64,000 nucleotides of DNA from assembly GCA_026645575.1 (NCBI GenBank), contig JAPKMW010000034.1, forward strand, positions 1 to 64,000, read 5' to 3'. Within the stretch, counting starts at the first letter, position 1; the number at the start of each line of letters is the position of its first letter. The DNA is from Caldilineaceae bacterium. Lineage in GTDB: Bacteria > Chloroflexota > Anaerolineae > Caldilineales > Caldilineaceae. Made by a program: the position numbers and the translations under genes. Shown piece after piece: positions 42,681-51,483 of the stretch. Under the pieces are notes generated by a model that worked only from the letters and a program-made list of their open reading frames with translations, did not search any database and was not told the origin of the DNA.

Positions 42681-44369
42681 ATGGCTGAACATGAATCAAC
42701 TCCGGCAGAGCGCCGGGATGAACGTTTCAAACAAACAATCGCCGTCTTGATTGCCGCAGTGACATTGTTTGCCGCCATCATTGCTTATCTCCAAAGCGAC
42801 GCCGGGGCACGCGATGATCGCGCCAACCGGGATAACAAACGCTATGCCCTGGAAGCCTTTGGTCGGCAGGTCAGCGGCAACGCCGAGGTGAATTATGCCT
42901 ACAACAGCGCCTACCAAAGCTGGCAGGAGTTGGACTTATTAGCCACTTCGGCTGCCAATCGTGGGGATGAAGCCGCTGCGCTCCGTTACGCCGCGCTGCG
43001 CGACCAAGCGCGACAATTTAGCCCCCTGCTCGATGCCCCCTATTTCGACCCTGCCACCGGCGGGGTTGACCTAGCGCGCTATGAAGCGGACACCTATTGG
43101 GTCGAGGTAACAGCGCTGCAAGAGGCATTTCTGGCCTCTTCAACAGTAAAAGATGCGTGGGATGCGAAATCGAACACCTACATCGTTCACTTAACCTTGC
43201 TGGCGGTGGCGCTCTTTCTCTTTGGCCTGTCGCTGGTCACCAATGGCCGCGCGACGCGTTTGATCTTTAGCAGCGTAGGCAGTGCAATCACCCTGGTGGC
43301 GCTGTTCTGGGCTGGCAGTGTCTATGCCCAGCCCGTCGTTGATCTGCGCGACCAGGGTCAGGCCATTGGCGCCTATGCTCAAGGCGTTGGGCTGGCCTAT
43401 CAAAGCAAATACGAAGAAGCCATTGCGGCTTTTGATGCGGCGTTGCAAGCGGCGCCCACTTATGCCAACGCCCTGGCCCAACGCGCCGAAGCGCAAAGCG
43501 CGCTAGGCAACTGGGCAGAAGCCGCGGCGGATTACGAAAAGGCTCGCGCCGCCGGCGACCAGAGTGGCAACACCGCCGGTGAACTGGCCTGGGTCTATTA
43601 TTTGCAAGGTCGTTTTGATGAGGCCATTGCGATGAATCGCACCGCGCTGGCGGCCACTCCTGGTGAGCTATGGATTCAATACGATCTGGCCTTGAGCCTG
43701 TTGATCGCCGGGCAATTGGAGGCTGCGAAGACAGAATATGCCAACGGCATGAAGCTCGCCGCCGACCAGGTCGCCGCGGCCAAAGTCGCCGGCGCCGAAC
43801 CACCCTCCTACCTGTGGTGGGGGCTGGATGACGCCGCCAGTGGGCTTGATGATCTGGTCGCCATTTTGGATGGCGAAGAGAGCGCCCCGTCCCTTGACAA
43901 AATCACGAATGGCGAGGCAATTCGCCCCGTCGCTAATGAACTCATTCACCAAATCAAGAGCCTGGCCGTCGCCCTGGAATACAGCGGTCAGCCGCCGAGC
44001 GCACCGTTAACGGCGCAGATTTCGCCCTTTGTCTTTGCCGAGCCAATCTATGACGAGGCCGGCGAAGTGACCGATTATACAGCGATCGACACGGTTCCCT
44101 TTGGCACCCAAGCGGTGGCCGTTCTCTTTGATTATGCCGGCATGGCCGATGGGCAGGAAGTGCTGTTCAAGGTCTACATTGATGGTGAAGAAGATCCCTC
44201 CTGGCGCGTCATCTTCCCCTGGGAAGCGGGCGCCGAAGGTTCTTATGAGAAGCCGCTCAGTCTCGATTATAGTGATAACTTTGTCCTAGCCGCCGGTTAT
44301 TACACGGTGGAGATGTACGTGGATGGGCAGTTGGCCCAACGGGGCAGTTTTATGGTGGAAGAAGAGTAG
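42681..44369 (+). CDS. Membrane-anchored TPR protein
   Basis: 562 residues. Helix at about 20-40, polar domain, two helices at about 170-215 (IVHLTLLAVALFLFGLSLVT and SVGSAITLVALFWAGSVY), then three TPR units (KYEEAIAAFDAALQAAPTYA; WAEAAADYEKARAAG; FDEAIAMNRTALAATPGELW). It ends with a beta-sandwich of about 120 residues (VLFDYAGMADGQEVLFKVYI onward) that resembles extracytoplasmic carbohydrate- or ligand-binding modules. I start at 42681 (AAGGAAC upstream). Function unknown; tandem with a related smaller protein. Confidence 0.65.
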   Translation: MAEHESTPAERRDERFKQTIAVLIAAVTLFAAIIAYLQSDAGARDDRANRDNKRYALEAFGRQVSGNAEVNYAYNSAYQSWQELDLLATSAANRGDEAAALRYAALRDQARQFSPLLDAPYFDPATGGVDLARYEADTYWVEVTALQEAFLASSTVKDAWDAKSNTYIVHLTLLAVALFLFGLSLVTNGRATRLIFSSVGSAITLVALFWAGSVYAQPVVDLRDQGQAIGAYAQGVGLAYQSKYEEAIAAFDAALQAAPTYANALAQRAEAQSALGNWAEAAADYEKARAAGDQSGNTAGELAWVYYLQGRFDEAIAMNRTALAATPGELWIQYDLALSLLIAGQLEAAKTEYANGMKLAADQVAAAKVAGAEPPSYLWWGLDDAASGLDDLVAILDGEESAPSLDKITNGEAIRPVANELIHQIKSLAVALEYSGQPPSAPLTAQISPFVFAEPIYDEAGEVTDYTAIDTVPFGTQAVAVLFDYAGMADGQEVLFKVYIDGEEDPSWRVIFPWEAGAEGSYEKPLSLDYSDNFVLAAGYYTVEMYVDGQLAQRGSFMVEEE

Positions 44370-44385
44370 CCTCGCAGATTGACTA

Positions 44386-44427
44386 ATGGATAGCAGGATT
44401 ACAAGTTTTTGTAATCCTGCTATCCAT
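44386..44427. terminator. Bidirectional terminator between the TPR gene and rloB
   Basis: Perfect 17-base arms (44386-44402 and 44411-44427) with the loop AAGTTTTT. Placed between two convergent genes, it can end both transcripts. Confidence 0.8.
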
Positions 44428-44432
44428 AAAAT

Positions 44433-45041
44433 CTATCGCGAAAAGCGAAGTAGTTGCTCGACTAATAAATGCACCGTCGTCGAGGGATTATCTGCGGCTG
44501 GATCTGGTGGTTCATACTGGGCTAATAAACGTTTTGCATTCTGGATAGCAGTATTCATCCTTGTTTTCAGTTTGCTATACATGGCTGGATCGTTCTTTTC
44601 ATAAGTCTCAACAAGATTAGCCGTTAGCTTGGCTTTGTACGCCTCACGGCCAATCGCTGTGTCGTGATAGTTAAAGTGGAGTAGATACCACAGTTCAAAG
44701 GCTTCATTTGTGTAGGCAACCTTTATTCTTTTTGCACGAGCCTTGGAAAACGCATTATTAAATTTGTCGATTGGCCAATCATCTCTGTCGAAAACACACC
44801 AAACTTGATCATAATTATCCTCCAGGCTAATACGGTTAGCTTCATCTACGAGTTGGATGGGAGTTAATGCAGGCCCTTCTATTTTGATTACGAGTTTGGC
44901 GGTACGAAATTCCTTAAAGTAATTTGGTTCAGTCTTACTGCCCTCACATACGATAAGAAATCTTTGTCTTTCTTCCCTACTATTTACGTTTCGATCCTTG
45001 TAACCTCGTCTACCCTTGGATGAACGATCCGGTCGCGCCAT
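44433..45041 (-). CDS. rloB: RloB-like protein (predicted Toprim-type nuclease of a defence pair)
   Basis: 202 residues of the RloB family. FLIVCEGSKTEPNYFKEF at the start with its conserved Glu, VWCVFDRDDWP (acidic pair of a Toprim-like fold) and YTNEAFELWYLLHF are characteristic. RloB is found with the ATPase RloA beside restriction genes and in mobile cassettes; the pair is organised like the anti-phage PARIS system (ATPase plus Toprim nuclease). The start overlaps the rloA stop by one base. This and rloA are visibly richer in A and T than neighbours. Confidence 0.85.
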   Translation of the reverse strand: MARPDRSSKGRRGYKDRNVNSREERQRFLIVCEGSKTEPNYFKEFRTAKLVIKIEGPALTPIQLVDEANRISLEDNYDQVWCVFDRDDWPIDKFNNAFSKARAKRIKVAYTNEAFELWYLLHFNYHDTAIGREAYKAKLTANLVETYEKNDPAMYSKLKTRMNTAIQNAKRLLAQYEPPDPAADNPSTTVHLLVEQLLRFSR

Positions 45042-46342
45042 TATTCCGCCTCCAGAACAATGCTGCGGAAGTTACCTAATAACGGAATAGCCCCATAGCG
45101 ACCTTTGATGTAGTCGCGTTCATAGGAGGCATCGTTGCGGACCTTAAATTCGGCTAAAGAATAAAGATCTGTTGCTCCTTCTTGATCTTTTTCAACAAAC
45201 CAAATTTGGTCGCGTCGAAACAGGTCATTCCCTAACAAATTTGTATCATGGGTCGTAAAGATCAGTTGGGCATGTTGAGGGTTTGTCTCCTTGTTATTGA
45301 ATAGTCGAACAATTTCGCAAGTCAGCAGTGGATGAAGTCGTGCATCTAGCTCATCAATAACAAAAACATGTCCACTACGCAGTGCTGCGATCACTGGGCC
45401 GGCTAAGGCAAAGAGTTTTTGTGTTCCTTCTGATTCTTGTTCATCAAAATCGAAATATTTTTGACCGATCAGTTGCCCTTCCGCGTTATATTGACTATGT
45501 ACTGATTGAACACCAAATTTTTCTACGTCTCCGTGTTCTCTTAAAATCGTAAGCGCATTTTTCAACTCATCGGGCAACCCATCTGGCAAAGGACTTACTT
45601 TTGTGTTTTTCTCCATTTTTTCAATCAGTAAATTATCAATGCCGAGATCTAATGTTCTAATCAGCTTGATAATATCTTCGCGGAACTCTCCGTCAAGATA
45701 GTTTTTTATTGTGAATAGTTTCATCCCAAAATCCTCAAGCCCAGAGGCAAGCTTGAGACTCTTAAACCAAGCAATAATTTCTTGCGCTATCTTGCCATTG
45801 AACTGAGCAACAATCGATAAAAACAAGGCGTTAGGACGAGTTCTATTGCTGATGTCTTTTCCTTCCTTGAACTGCTCACCCAATGTAACTTCATCTAATG
45901 TACGTTCAAACAACTTAGCTTCTCGGCTGCGCGGCACATAGAATAACCATTCGGCGGTGACTCTTTCTTTGGTTACTTCAAAACCGTACCGATAACGTTT
46001 TTGATTCGTCACAAAGACGATTTCAAAATGCGCGGGTTGATTTTCGGTTGCGGTATTCAACAGAAAATTCTCAATAGGAATGGAGCCAGTTGCACTGGTT
46101 TCTTTCGGTGAATCTAATACAAATTTTCGCATAAACCTTATTGCTGCAATCAAGTTACTTTTCCCGCTGGCATTTGCCCCATAGATAGCCGCACTTGTTA
46201 GCAGGTCAGGCTGACCTGGCATGCGAAAAATGTTGTTTTCATCTAACACTTTAGGTTTTGAGTGTAGCTTTGCTGCTACCATGCTGAAAGTTACAACTTC
46301 GCGAAAAGAGCGATAGTTTCCTACACTAAATTCGATGAGCAT
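45041..46342 (-). CDS. rloA: RloA-like AAA/ABC-type ATPase
   Basis: 433 residues. Walker A is AIYGANASGKSNLIAAIRF, preceded by FSVGNYRSFREVVTFSM as in AAA15/AAA21 ATPases. The ABC-like signature region is FDEQESEGTQKLFALAG, Walker B is VFVIDELDARLHPLL, and the switch histidine lies in QLIFTTHDTNLL. It is likely the sensor or scaffold partner of RloB in phage defence. The ATG at 46342 has AAGGAG upstream and its own consensus promoter. Codon use is AT-rich compared with the flanking ureG and membrane genes, which suggests transfer. Confidence 0.88.
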   Translation of the reverse strand: MLIEFSVGNYRSFREVVTFSMVAAKLHSKPKVLDENNIFRMPGQPDLLTSAAIYGANASGKSNLIAAIRFMRKFVLDSPKETSATGSIPIENFLLNTATENQPAHFEIVFVTNQKRYRYGFEVTKERVTAEWLFYVPRSREAKLFERTLDEVTLGEQFKEGKDISNRTRPNALFLSIVAQFNGKIAQEIIAWFKSLKLASGLEDFGMKLFTIKNYLDGEFREDIIKLIRTLDLGIDNLLIEKMEKNTKVSPLPDGLPDELKNALTILREHGDVEKFGVQSVHSQYNAEGQLIGQKYFDFDEQESEGTQKLFALAGPVIAALRSGHVFVIDELDARLHPLLTCEIVRLFNNKETNPQHAQLIFTTHDTNLLGNDLFRRDQIWFVEKDQEGATDLYSLAEFKVRNDASYERDYIKGRYGAIPLLGNFRSIVLEAE

Positions 46343-46396
46343 CGTTGTTCTCCTTGCTGAAACCATGAATTTTGAGAAAAATTCACGTATATATCG

Positions 46397-46425
46397 ATTT
46401 TAATCCAATAATCGACAGATGTCAA
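46397..46425 (-). promoter_or_regulatory. Promoter of rloAB
   Basis: Minus strand TTGACA (46420-46425), 17-base spacer, TAAAAT (46397-46402). The start codon of rloA is about 55 bases downstream. Confidence 0.8.
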
Positions 46426-46506
46426 TAGCCAAAATTTGGTATTTAGTCAAAAATAGAACGATGCACCAAGCAGCGAACATTTCTATGATATACTTTAAAC
46501 AATAAA

Positions 46507-46556
46507 CAGCGTTTTGTATCACTTCTCGCCATTGAAAGGCATGACACAAAACGCTG
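46507..46556 (-). terminator. Inverted repeat after ureG
   Basis: CAGCGTTTTGT (46507-46517) and ACAAAACGCTG (46546-46556) form an 11-bp stem with a 28-base loop, 45 bases beyond the ureG stop, separating the urt-ureG operon from the rloAB promoter. Weak as an intrinsic terminator. Confidence 0.5.
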
Positions 46557-46601
46557 GTGAAAACTATAAAAAGTGGACCAAGAATACAACTGGGCTTTGG
46601 T

Positions 46602-47294
46602 TTAACCGTGATGATGCGCGTGTTCGGTCTGTTGATCAAACGCCAGCCGCCCATCCCAGCGGACGGTGCGCGCTTGCGCCGGCGTGTTGACAAACCCCTC
46701 AATCCAATCAATCACAGCAGGTAGCCCGGTGCCGTCTTTCAAGTTGGTGAAAAGCCACGGTTTTCCCCCACGCACCCGGTTGGTATCAAGCTCCATCAAT
46801 TCGAGAGACGCGCCGACATAGGGCGCTAGGTCGATCTTGTTGATCAGCAGCAGATCCGATCTGGTCAAGCCGGGGCCGCCTTTGCGGGTCATTTTGTCCC
46901 CAGCGGCGACATCCAGCACATAGATCCAGACATCGACCAACTCCGGGCTGAAGGAAGCGGCAATGTTATCGCCACCGCTTTCGACCAGCACCAGTTGTAG
47001 ACCGGGCAAGGTTAGCTCCAAATCGCGAATCGCTTCCAGATTCATGGAGGCATCATCGCGAATGGCGGTGTGGGGGCAGCCACCAGTCTCGACGCCGCGC
47101 ACCCGGCTGGGGGGCAATACCCCCTCGCGAATCAAAAATTCGGCATCCTCTTTGGTATAGATGTCATTGGTGACAACGCCAATGTTATATTTGCCGGCGA
47201 GATCCCGGCTTAGGCAATGAACCAGCGCCGTCTTGCCGCTGCCCACTGGGCCAGCCACGCCGATGCGAATGGCGCGTTGGGTTTCTGTAGTCAT
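46602..47294 (-). CDS. ureG: Urease accessory GTPase
   Basis: 230 residues. P-loop [17 protein letters not shown], the CPH metal motif in [14 protein letters not shown], the [13 protein letters not shown] switch region and the NKIDLA base motif make UreG certain. UreG delivers nickel to urease with UreE/F/D. The C-terminus ends HAHHHG, an additional metal-binding tail. It follows urtE with only a repeat hairpin between, so it is the last gene of the urea-uptake operon. No urease subunit or other accessory gene is in the window. Confidence 0.93.
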   Translation of the reverse strand: MTTETQRAIRIGVAGPVGSGKTALVHCLSRDLAGKYNIGVVTNDIYTKEDAEFLIREGVLPPSRVRGVETGGCPHTAIRDDASMNLEAIRDLELTLPGLQLVLVESGGDNIAASFSPELVDVWIYVLDVAAGDKMTRKGGPGLTRSDLLLINKIDLAPYVGASLELMELDTNRVRGGKPWLFTNLKDGTGLPAVIDWIEGFVNTPAQARTVRWDGRLAFDQQTEHAHHHG

Positions 47295-47307
47295 AGTTCC
47301 TCATTCA

Positions 47308-47418
47308 ACTCAGATAAGGTTCGCAGAGATCACAAAGATGACGCAGAGATTCACAGAGTGCTTGTTACGCTTTTCTCGGTGGATCTCCGTGAAATCTTTG
47401 TGATCTCTGCGAACTGAA
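47308..47418. repeat. Inverted word pair GCAGAGATCACAAAGAT between urtE and ureG
   Basis: GGTTCGCAGAGATCACAAAG on the left is answered by CTTTGTGATCTCTGCGAAC on the right, with GCAGAGATTCACAGAG and CTCCGTGAAATC words inside. It occupies nearly the whole 133-bp gap. Confidence 0.85.
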
Positions 47419-47427
47419 TCAGTTGCT

Positions 47428-48129
47428 CTACACCGCCAAATACTCTTTGGCCTGTTTCGGATCAAAGTTGGCGGTTCCGCCCTCCATGACAATACGACCG
47501 GTTTCCATCATGTAGAAATAGCTGCCCACACTGAGGGCAAAGTCTAGAAACTGTTCGACCAACAGAATTGACATCTTGCCCTGCTCGCGCAGGGTGTGAA
47601 TCACATTCTCAATTTCCAACATGATCGACGGCTGGATACCTTCGGTCGGTTCGTCGAGCAGCAGCAACTTGGGACGGCGCACCAGAACGCGACCAAAGGC
47701 CAATTGCTGTTGCTGACCACCGCTCAACGTCCCCGCCACCCGCTTGCGCATTTCCTTCAGCACCGGGAAGATGGTGTAGACTTCTTCCAACGCTTCCTGG
47801 TCAATCTTGTTGTCGGGCGTCGCCTCGAACCCCATCAGCAGGTTTTCATAAACGGTTAGATACGGAAAGATGCCCCGTCCCTGCGGCACATAGCCAAAAC
47901 CGGCACGCGCCCGCTTACTGGTCGCCCAGTGGGTGATCGTCTCCCCTTCAAAGCTCATCTCGCCGCGACGCAACTTGAGCAAACCCATAATACTCTTCAA
48001 CAACGTTGTCTTGCCCACCCCGTTGCGCCCCATGAGGCAGATCACCTGCCCCGCCGGCACTTGTAAATTTACACTGCGGAGAATCCGGCTTTCCCCGTAA
48101 TTGACCGCCGCATCCTTAATCGCCAACAT
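47428..48129 (-). CDS. urtE: Urea ABC transporter ATPase
   Basis: 233 residues. Walker A GRNGVGKTTLLKSIMG, signature LSGGQQQQLAFGRVL, Walker B LLLLDEPTEGIQP. The EGIQPSI and TITHWATSK segments and the LivF-like size fit UrtE. It powers urea import with UrtD. I take the ATG at 48129 (AAGGGG upstream) rather than a GTG three codons earlier. Confidence 0.92.
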   Translation of the reverse strand: MLAIKDAAVNYGESRILRSVNLQVPAGQVICLMGRNGVGKTTLLKSIMGLLKLRRGEMSFEGETITHWATSKRARAGFGYVPQGRGIFPYLTVYENLLMGFEATPDNKIDQEALEEVYTIFPVLKEMRKRVAGTLSGGQQQQLAFGRVLVRRPKLLLLDEPTEGIQPSIMLEIENVIHTLREQGKMSILLVEQFLDFALSVGSYFYMMETGRIVMEGGTANFDPKQAKEYLAV

Positions 48130-48133
48130 GCTT

Positions 48134-48177
48134 GTCACCCCTTCACCTTGTCACCCTGTCACCCTGTCACCTTGTCC
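48134..48177. repeat. Word array GTCACCCTGTCACC at the urtD end
   Basis: Five imperfect copies of TGTCACC / TTCACCT between urtD and urtE. The right half lies in the urtD frame and encodes its last residues (RDKVTG) and stop. Confidence 0.8.
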
Positions 48178-48998
48178 CGATGTGTCCGGCTTCGGCCAAT
48201 GTAGACCTCAATGACCTGTGGATCATTCTGCACCTGCTCCACCGGTCCTTCGGTCAAGAGGCTACCCAAGTGGAGAACCGAAACCTTGCCGGCGTAGTTA
48301 CGCACAAATTCCATGTCATGCTCCACCACCAGGACAGAGCAACGTTTGGCGATTGCGCGCAGCAGTTCGCCAGTGCGGTTGCGCTCCTGACGGGTCATGC
48401 CGGCCACCGGTTCGTCGAGCAGCAGCAACTTCGGCTCCTGCATGAGCAACATGCCGATCTCCAGCCATTGCTTCTCGCCGTGCGAGAGAATGCCGGCGCG
48501 CACATAGGCTCGCTCCCAAAGGCCGATCAGGTGAAGGATCTCATCGATCTTCTGGTGGAGCGGATCGGCTAATTTGGAGAAGAGGTGAAGGACGCCGTTG
48601 TTAAAACCGGCGGCAGCTTCCAGATTTTCATAAACCGTTAACGGGGCAAAGACAGTGGGCGTTTGAAATTTCCGCCCGATGCCCTGTTGCACTAGTTCAT
48701 GTTCGGCGGCGCGCAGGACATTGATGCCGCCATTAAAAGTGACAGCACCCTGCTGCGGTCGCGTCTTGCCGGTCATCACATCGAGCAGCGTGGTTTTGCC
48801 AGCGCCATTGGGGCCGATCACAAAGCGCAATTCACCCCGCTGCATGGAGAAAGTTAAGTTATTGAGCGCTTTGAAGCCGTCAAAGCTGACGGTGACGCCC
48901 TGAACATCGACAATCTTATCTTGGGGACTACTGTTGAGGGGAACCGTGCTGTGCGGCACGCCAGTGACCAGCACCCCATTGCTTGTACCGCTACCCAT
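48159..48998 (-). CDS. urtD: Urea ABC transporter ATPase
   Basis: 279 residues. Walker A FVIGPNGAGKTTLLDVMTGK, signature LSHGEKQWLEIGMLLMQ (the SHGEKQWLE form is typical of UrtD), Walker B LLLLDEPVAGMTR. A 25-residue N-terminal extension precedes the ATPase fold. One-base overlap with urtC (TGATG) couples translation. The C-terminal RDKVTG comes from a repeat array. Confidence 0.92.
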   Translation of the reverse strand: MGSGTSNGVLVTGVPHSTVPLNSSPQDKIVDVQGVTVSFDGFKALNNLTFSMQRGELRFVIGPNGAGKTTLLDVMTGKTRPQQGAVTFNGGINVLRAAEHELVQQGIGRKFQTPTVFAPLTVYENLEAAAGFNNGVLHLFSKLADPLHQKIDEILHLIGLWERAYVRAGILSHGEKQWLEIGMLLMQEPKLLLLDEPVAGMTRQERNRTGELLRAIAKRCSVLVVEHDMEFVRNYAGKVSVLHLGSLLTEGPVEQVQNDPQVIEVYIGRSRTHRDKVTG

Positions 48999-50203
48999 CA
49001 GGAGCCTCCTTCTGCGGCAGGTGAGGCTTTTTCCAGAAGCGGGGTATCACTAGCGGATAGGGGTGTTGACTTCGTGGGTACTTCCCGATCGGCAGTGCGG
49101 TAGTAAGAAAGACCATGTTCTGACATTTCGAGCGGTTCTCCCGAGAGCATGACGCGTAGGCGATTGAAACCAATGAGCAGCGTCCCCACAATCCCCGACT
49201 TGAAGAAGAGGACGCTGACGACAAAGAGCAAGCCGAGAAAGTATTGCCAGATGTCCGGGTAGGCTTCGCTAAAAAAGCTACGCGCATAGCTTACGACGAG
49301 CGCACCGACCACTGCGCCCAATAGTGTACCACGACCGCCAATCGCCACCCAAATCACCATTTCAATCGAGGGTACCACACCCATGCTCGACGGTGAAATA
49401 ATGCCTACCTGGGGAACAAATAAAATGCCGGCCAGCGCCGCAAAGAGTGCTGAAACGACAAAGATCAATGTTTTGAGCATGACAGGGTTATAGCCCAGGA
49501 AACGCACACGGGCTTCGTTGTCGCGCAGCGCCACCAACATACGGCCAAAGCGGGAAGTGGTAATCTGCGTCGCTACCAGATAGACCAAGACTAGACAGAC
49601 CACTGTCGCCAGGTAAAAGCCTGTCTGTGCTTCCGGTGAGAGCAGCGAATAACCAAAGAGTTTGGCGCTGCCCAGGTTGGTAATGCCGTTGGTGCCGCCG
49701 GTGTATGCCTGTTGACCAATAAACCAGATGCTGGTCAAGAGCGTCAGCGCTTGAGTGATAATAGAGAAGTAGACCCCCTGCACCCGACTACGAAAAACCA
49801 GATAGCCCAGCAGCCCGGCAATGGACGCCGGAATGAGCAGGGCGGCAACAATGGCAACGACAGGATTTTGGAAAGGCGCCCAAAACCAGGGCAAACTCTC
49901 CAATCCACTCCAAAACATGAAATCAGGCAACTTGCCGCCCGATGCTTGCAGTTTCAAATACATCGCAAAACCATACGCGCCCAGCCCAAAGAAGAGACCC
50001 TGGCCTAAACTCATCATGCCACCGTAGCCCCAGATTAGGTCAAGACCGATAGCAATGATGGCGTAGGTGAGAAATTTGCCCAATTGGTTCAGGCGAAAGG
50101 GTTCCAGAAATTGGGGCGCCAGCAGCAGCGCGCCGATGAGTAGCACAAACGGCAGCCACTGTAAGATAGGGATTAGGTAATAGGTAATTCCACGCTTACT
50201 CAT
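48998..50203 (-). CDS. urtC: Urea ABC transporter permease
   Basis: 401 residues with about nine membrane helices of the LivM type. [31 protein letters not shown] is cut here to its key part, [17 protein letters not shown], which is characteristic of UrtC. The last 40 residues are polar and cytoplasmic. Follows urtB after a repeat-filled gap. Confidence 0.92.
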   Translation of the reverse strand: MSKRGITYYLIPILQWLPFVLLIGALLLAPQFLEPFRLNQLGKFLTYAIIAIGLDLIWGYGGMMSLGQGLFFGLGAYGFAMYLKLQASGGKLPDFMFWSGLESLPWFWAPFQNPVVAIVAALLIPASIAGLLGYLVFRSRVQGVYFSIITQALTLLTSIWFIGQQAYTGGTNGITNLGSAKLFGYSLLSPEAQTGFYLATVVCLVLVYLVATQITTSRFGRMLVALRDNEARVRFLGYNPVMLKTLIFVVSALFAALAGILFVPQVGIISPSSMGVVPSIEMVIWVAIGGRGTLLGAVVGALVVSYARSFFSEAYPDIWQYFLGLLFVVSVLFFKSGIVGTLLIGFNRLRVMLSGEPLEMSEHGLSYYRTADREVPTKSTPLSASDTPLLEKASPAAEGGS

Positions 50204-50215
50204 AGTTACTCTCGA

Positions 50216-50270
50216 TCTGCGTAATTCGTAATTCGTGATTCGTCATGTATGGCACGTGGCACGTATCACG
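50216..50270. repeat. Word array AATTCGTAATTCGTGATTCG between urtB and urtC
   Basis: Short words AATTCGTAATTCGTGATTCG and GGCACGTGGCACGTATCACG occupy the gap up to the urtB stop. Similar vocabulary to 40125-40187. Confidence 0.8.
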
Positions 50271-50271
50271 G

Positions 50272-51168
50272 TTAACGTGTTTGCAAGGTCGCCAACCCCG
50301 ATGGTTTCCATTGTAAGAAGGCGATGATCAGTAACAACACGAGGACTTTGCCAACGGTGGCCGTTGTTCCCAATTCCAGCACGGTGTTGGTGACGCCAAT
50401 CAAAATGGCAGCGGCGATTGTACCCGGTAGGCGCCCAACACCGCCCAACACCACAACCATAAAGGCATCGACGATGTAGAAAGTGCCGAGCGCCGGACCA
50501 ATCGATCCCAGTTGCGTCAAGGCGACACCGGCCACACCCGCCAATCCCGTCCCCAGAGCAAAGGTGCTGGCATCCACCCAGCGCGAGCGCACCCCCAGGC
50601 AGGAGGCCATCTCTCGATTTTGCATCACAGCGCGTAGACGACGCCCACTGACCGTGCGGTAGAGATAGAGGTAGACAGCAATGACCACCAGCGTCACCAA
50701 CGCAATGATAAAGACGCGCTTATAGGGCAGCAACAGCCCGGCGCCAATATCAAAACCACCAGAGAGCCACATTGGGCTGCTGACATTGACATTGGGCGCA
50801 CCAAAGATGCTGCGCGCCGCCTGCTGCAAAATCAGCCCAACGCCCCAGGTCGCCAACAACGTGTCGAGGGGACGACCATAGAGGTGGCGAATCATCGTCA
50901 CTTCCATGAGCGCGCCGAGCGCCGCCGCCACAATAAAGGCCGCCGGAATCGCCAGCACAAACCAGATCCCTGGCTCGACGCCGCCCAACAGTGGCGCCAA
51001 GGCTTGCTGAAAAAGAAAAGCGATGTAGGCGCCGATCATAATAAATTCGCCATGCGCCATGTTGATGACGCGCATCAACCCAAAAGCCAGGGCCAGCCCC
51101 AGCGAAACGAGCAAAAGGATTGAGCCAAGACTCAATCCGTTAAAGGCTTGGTATAGGATGGCATCCAT
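50272..51168 (-). CDS. urtB: Urea ABC transporter permease
   Basis: 298 residues, about eight membrane helices, LivH type. [21 protein letters not shown] (ending in the conserved NMAHGE) and [17 protein letters not shown] mark the family, and [19 protein letters not shown] is typical of UrtB. Second gene of the transporter operon. Confidence 0.92.
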   Translation of the reverse strand: MDAILYQAFNGLSLGSILLLVSLGLALAFGLMRVINMAHGEFIMIGAYIAFLFQQALAPLLGGVEPGIWFVLAIPAAFIVAAALGALMEVTMIRHLYGRPLDTLLATWGVGLILQQAARSIFGAPNVNVSSPMWLSGGFDIGAGLLLPYKRVFIIALVTLVVIAVYLYLYRTVSGRRLRAVMQNREMASCLGVRSRWVDASTFALGTGLAGVAGVALTQLGSIGPALGTFYIVDAFMVVVLGGVGRLPGTIAAAILIGVTNTVLELGTTATVGKVLVLLLIIAFLQWKPSGLATLQTR

Positions 51169-51184
51169 AGGTTACTCTTGATTT

Positions 51185-51266
51185 GGGGACTAGAGACTGG
51201 AGACTGGAGACTGACAAATAGCCAATTATCTAATCTCTAATCTCTAGTCTTTAGTCTCTAGTCTTT
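51185..51266. repeat. Inverted word pair GACTGGAGACTGGAGACT between urtA and urtB
   Basis: GACTAGAGACTGGAGACTGG on the left is answered by CTAATCTCTAGTCTTTAGTC on the right. The rest of the 315-bp gap (51267-51483) shows no gene; a short complementary pair may lie near the urtA stop but I could not define a terminator. Confidence 0.75.
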
Positions 51267-51483
51267 AATAAACATTGCCGACATGAGTCCTTTTTGGTAT
51301 GATGGCAATGGGTGGATTCACAGCGTTGACGTTTTGCTGATGCGACTTGCTGATATGGCAATGCATCAGTGTGCCCAGAACGTTCATGCGTTGCGAATGC
51401 ACCCATCTTCACCCAGAGCAAACGGCACAACTCATGTTGGATTGCGTAGTAAGACACTGAGACTGATCTACTGTCTTACTGTC

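Noticed and set aside
29398..51266. CRISPR array
   Set aside because: Words are 7-14 bases, imperfect, without spacers of constant size, and occur in inverted pairs; no cas gene is present.
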